Assembly: GCF_047729555.1 (NCBI RefSeq)
Contig: NZ_CP159825.1
Location: 124,001-188,000 of the forward strand
Reading direction: 5' to 3'
DNA: 64,000 bases
DNA from: Porticoccus sp905181945
GTDB lineage: Bacteria > Pseudomonadota > Gammaproteobacteria > Pseudomonadales > Porticoccaceae
Shown: positions 63,608 through 64,000 of the stretch, in pieces
Layout: each line of letters opens with the position of its first letter
Numbering within the stretch: the stretch's first letter is position 1
Position numbers and translations under genes: made by a program
Notes under the pieces: model-generated
What the model saw: only the letters and a program-made list of their open reading frames with translations
Database searches by the model: none
What the model was told of the DNA's origin: nothing

Positions 63608-64000
63608 ATGGCGGTAGGCAAAGATTATTTTCCTGAAATGCATCCTGTGCCAGGCTTTAGGCTAGGTATAGCAAGCGCTGGCGTCAAGACTTCAGGTAAA
63701 AAAGACTTGATTGTGATGGAAATGATAGATGGAAGCTCTATTGCGGGGGTGTTCACAACAAATGCGTTTTGCGCAGCACCAGTGCAAATCTCAAAAGAGA
63801 ATATTTATTCGACCCAATGTCGTTATCTGGTTATAAATACTGGTAATGCAAACGCAGGAACTGGGGATCAAGGAAGAAAGGATGCTGAGTCTATATGCCA
63901 GGCTCTTGCAGCAATAACTAGAGTTGATGAGAGAGCTGTGTTGCCTTTCTCTACGGGTGTTATAGGAGAATATTTGCCAGTACAAAAAATTATTTCAGCG
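63608..64000 (+). CDS. argJ: Glutamate N-acetyltransferase / amino-acid acetyltransferase, N-terminal part (cut by window edge)
   Basis: Arginine synthesis enzyme that moves the acetyl group from N-acetylornithine to glutamate. The first 131 residues are visible: start ATG at 63608 with GAGGAAATC upstream, then HPVPGFRLGIASAGVK, DGSSIAGVFTTNAFCAAPV and VINTGNANAGTGDQGRKDA, all ArgJ landmarks. The self-cleavage Thr lies beyond the window, so whether the enzyme is intact cannot be judged. secA followed by argJ is common in pseudomonads. Confidence 0.93.
   Translation, partial: MAVGKDYFPEMHPVPGFRLGIASAGVKTSGKKDLIVMEMIDGSSIAGVFTTNAFCAAPVQISKENIYSTQCRYLVINTGNANAGTGDQGRKDAESICQALAAITRVDERAVLPFSTGVIGEYLPVQKIISA

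Overview
The window is an ordinary chromosomal segment from a free-living gammaproteobacterium with AT-leaning base composition (judged by eye, not computed). The best clue is gene order: rpoN-hpf-ptsN-rapZ-ptsO, kdsD-kdsC-lptC-lptA-lptB, ibaG-murA-hisG-hisD-hisC, zapE-rplM-rpsI-petA-petBC-sspA-sspB, and mraZ through secA follow the Pseudomonas/Cellvibrio type of arrangement. Both edges cut genes: thiL on the left and argJ on the right. I see no insertion sequence, prophage, CRISPR array or tRNA gene.

Layout. 1-2541 (+): thiL (partial), pgpA, ribA, hisF. 2567-6606 (-): gpmI-envC-ctpA. 6772-7182 (+): a membrane-anchored rhodanese. 7226-11304 (-): ntrC-ntrB-glnA, with a near-consensus sigma-54 promoter and three evenly spaced NtrC-like sites upstream of glnA. 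11745-13556 (+): typA. 13563-18966 (-): rpoN-hpf-ptsN-rapZ-ptsO-mgtE-darP. 19120-23539 (-): a CaCA antiporter, then kdsD-kdsC-lptC-lptA-lptB (Kdo supply and LPS export). 23717-29057 (+): mlaC, ibaG, murA, hisG, hisD, hisC. 29098-30838 (-): zapG and a DegS/AlgW protease. 31085-38451 (+): zapE, rplM-rpsI, petA and a fused petBC, sspA-sspB, a thiolase. 38508-41018 (-): lpoA, diaA, dolP. 41033 to the end (+): rsmI, the RNase P RNA gene rnpB, then the complete division and cell wall (dcw) cluster mraZ-rsmH-ftsL-ftsI-murE-murF-mraY-murD-ftsW-murG-murC-ddlB-ftsQ-ftsA-ftsZ, then lpxC, secA and argJ.

How it fits together. The dcw genes make lipid II and the divisome; lpoA, envC and zapE/zapG homologues elsewhere in the window belong to the same envelope and division theme. 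kds, lpt, lpxC and mlaC serve the outer membrane. A nitrogen-control set (ntrB, ntrC, rpoN, glnA, PTS-Ntr) is unusually complete within 64 kb.

I found no wholly new system. The points worth a second look are: a frame break in ftsW at a run of six C; a fused cytochrome b/c1 gene; an orphan mlaC without mlaFED or mlaB; a short LpoA lacking its usual N-terminal domain; zapE with no ATG, GTG or TTG ahead of its conserved N-terminus; the glnA control region; and a GAFSGA (not GAFTGA) loop in NtrC.
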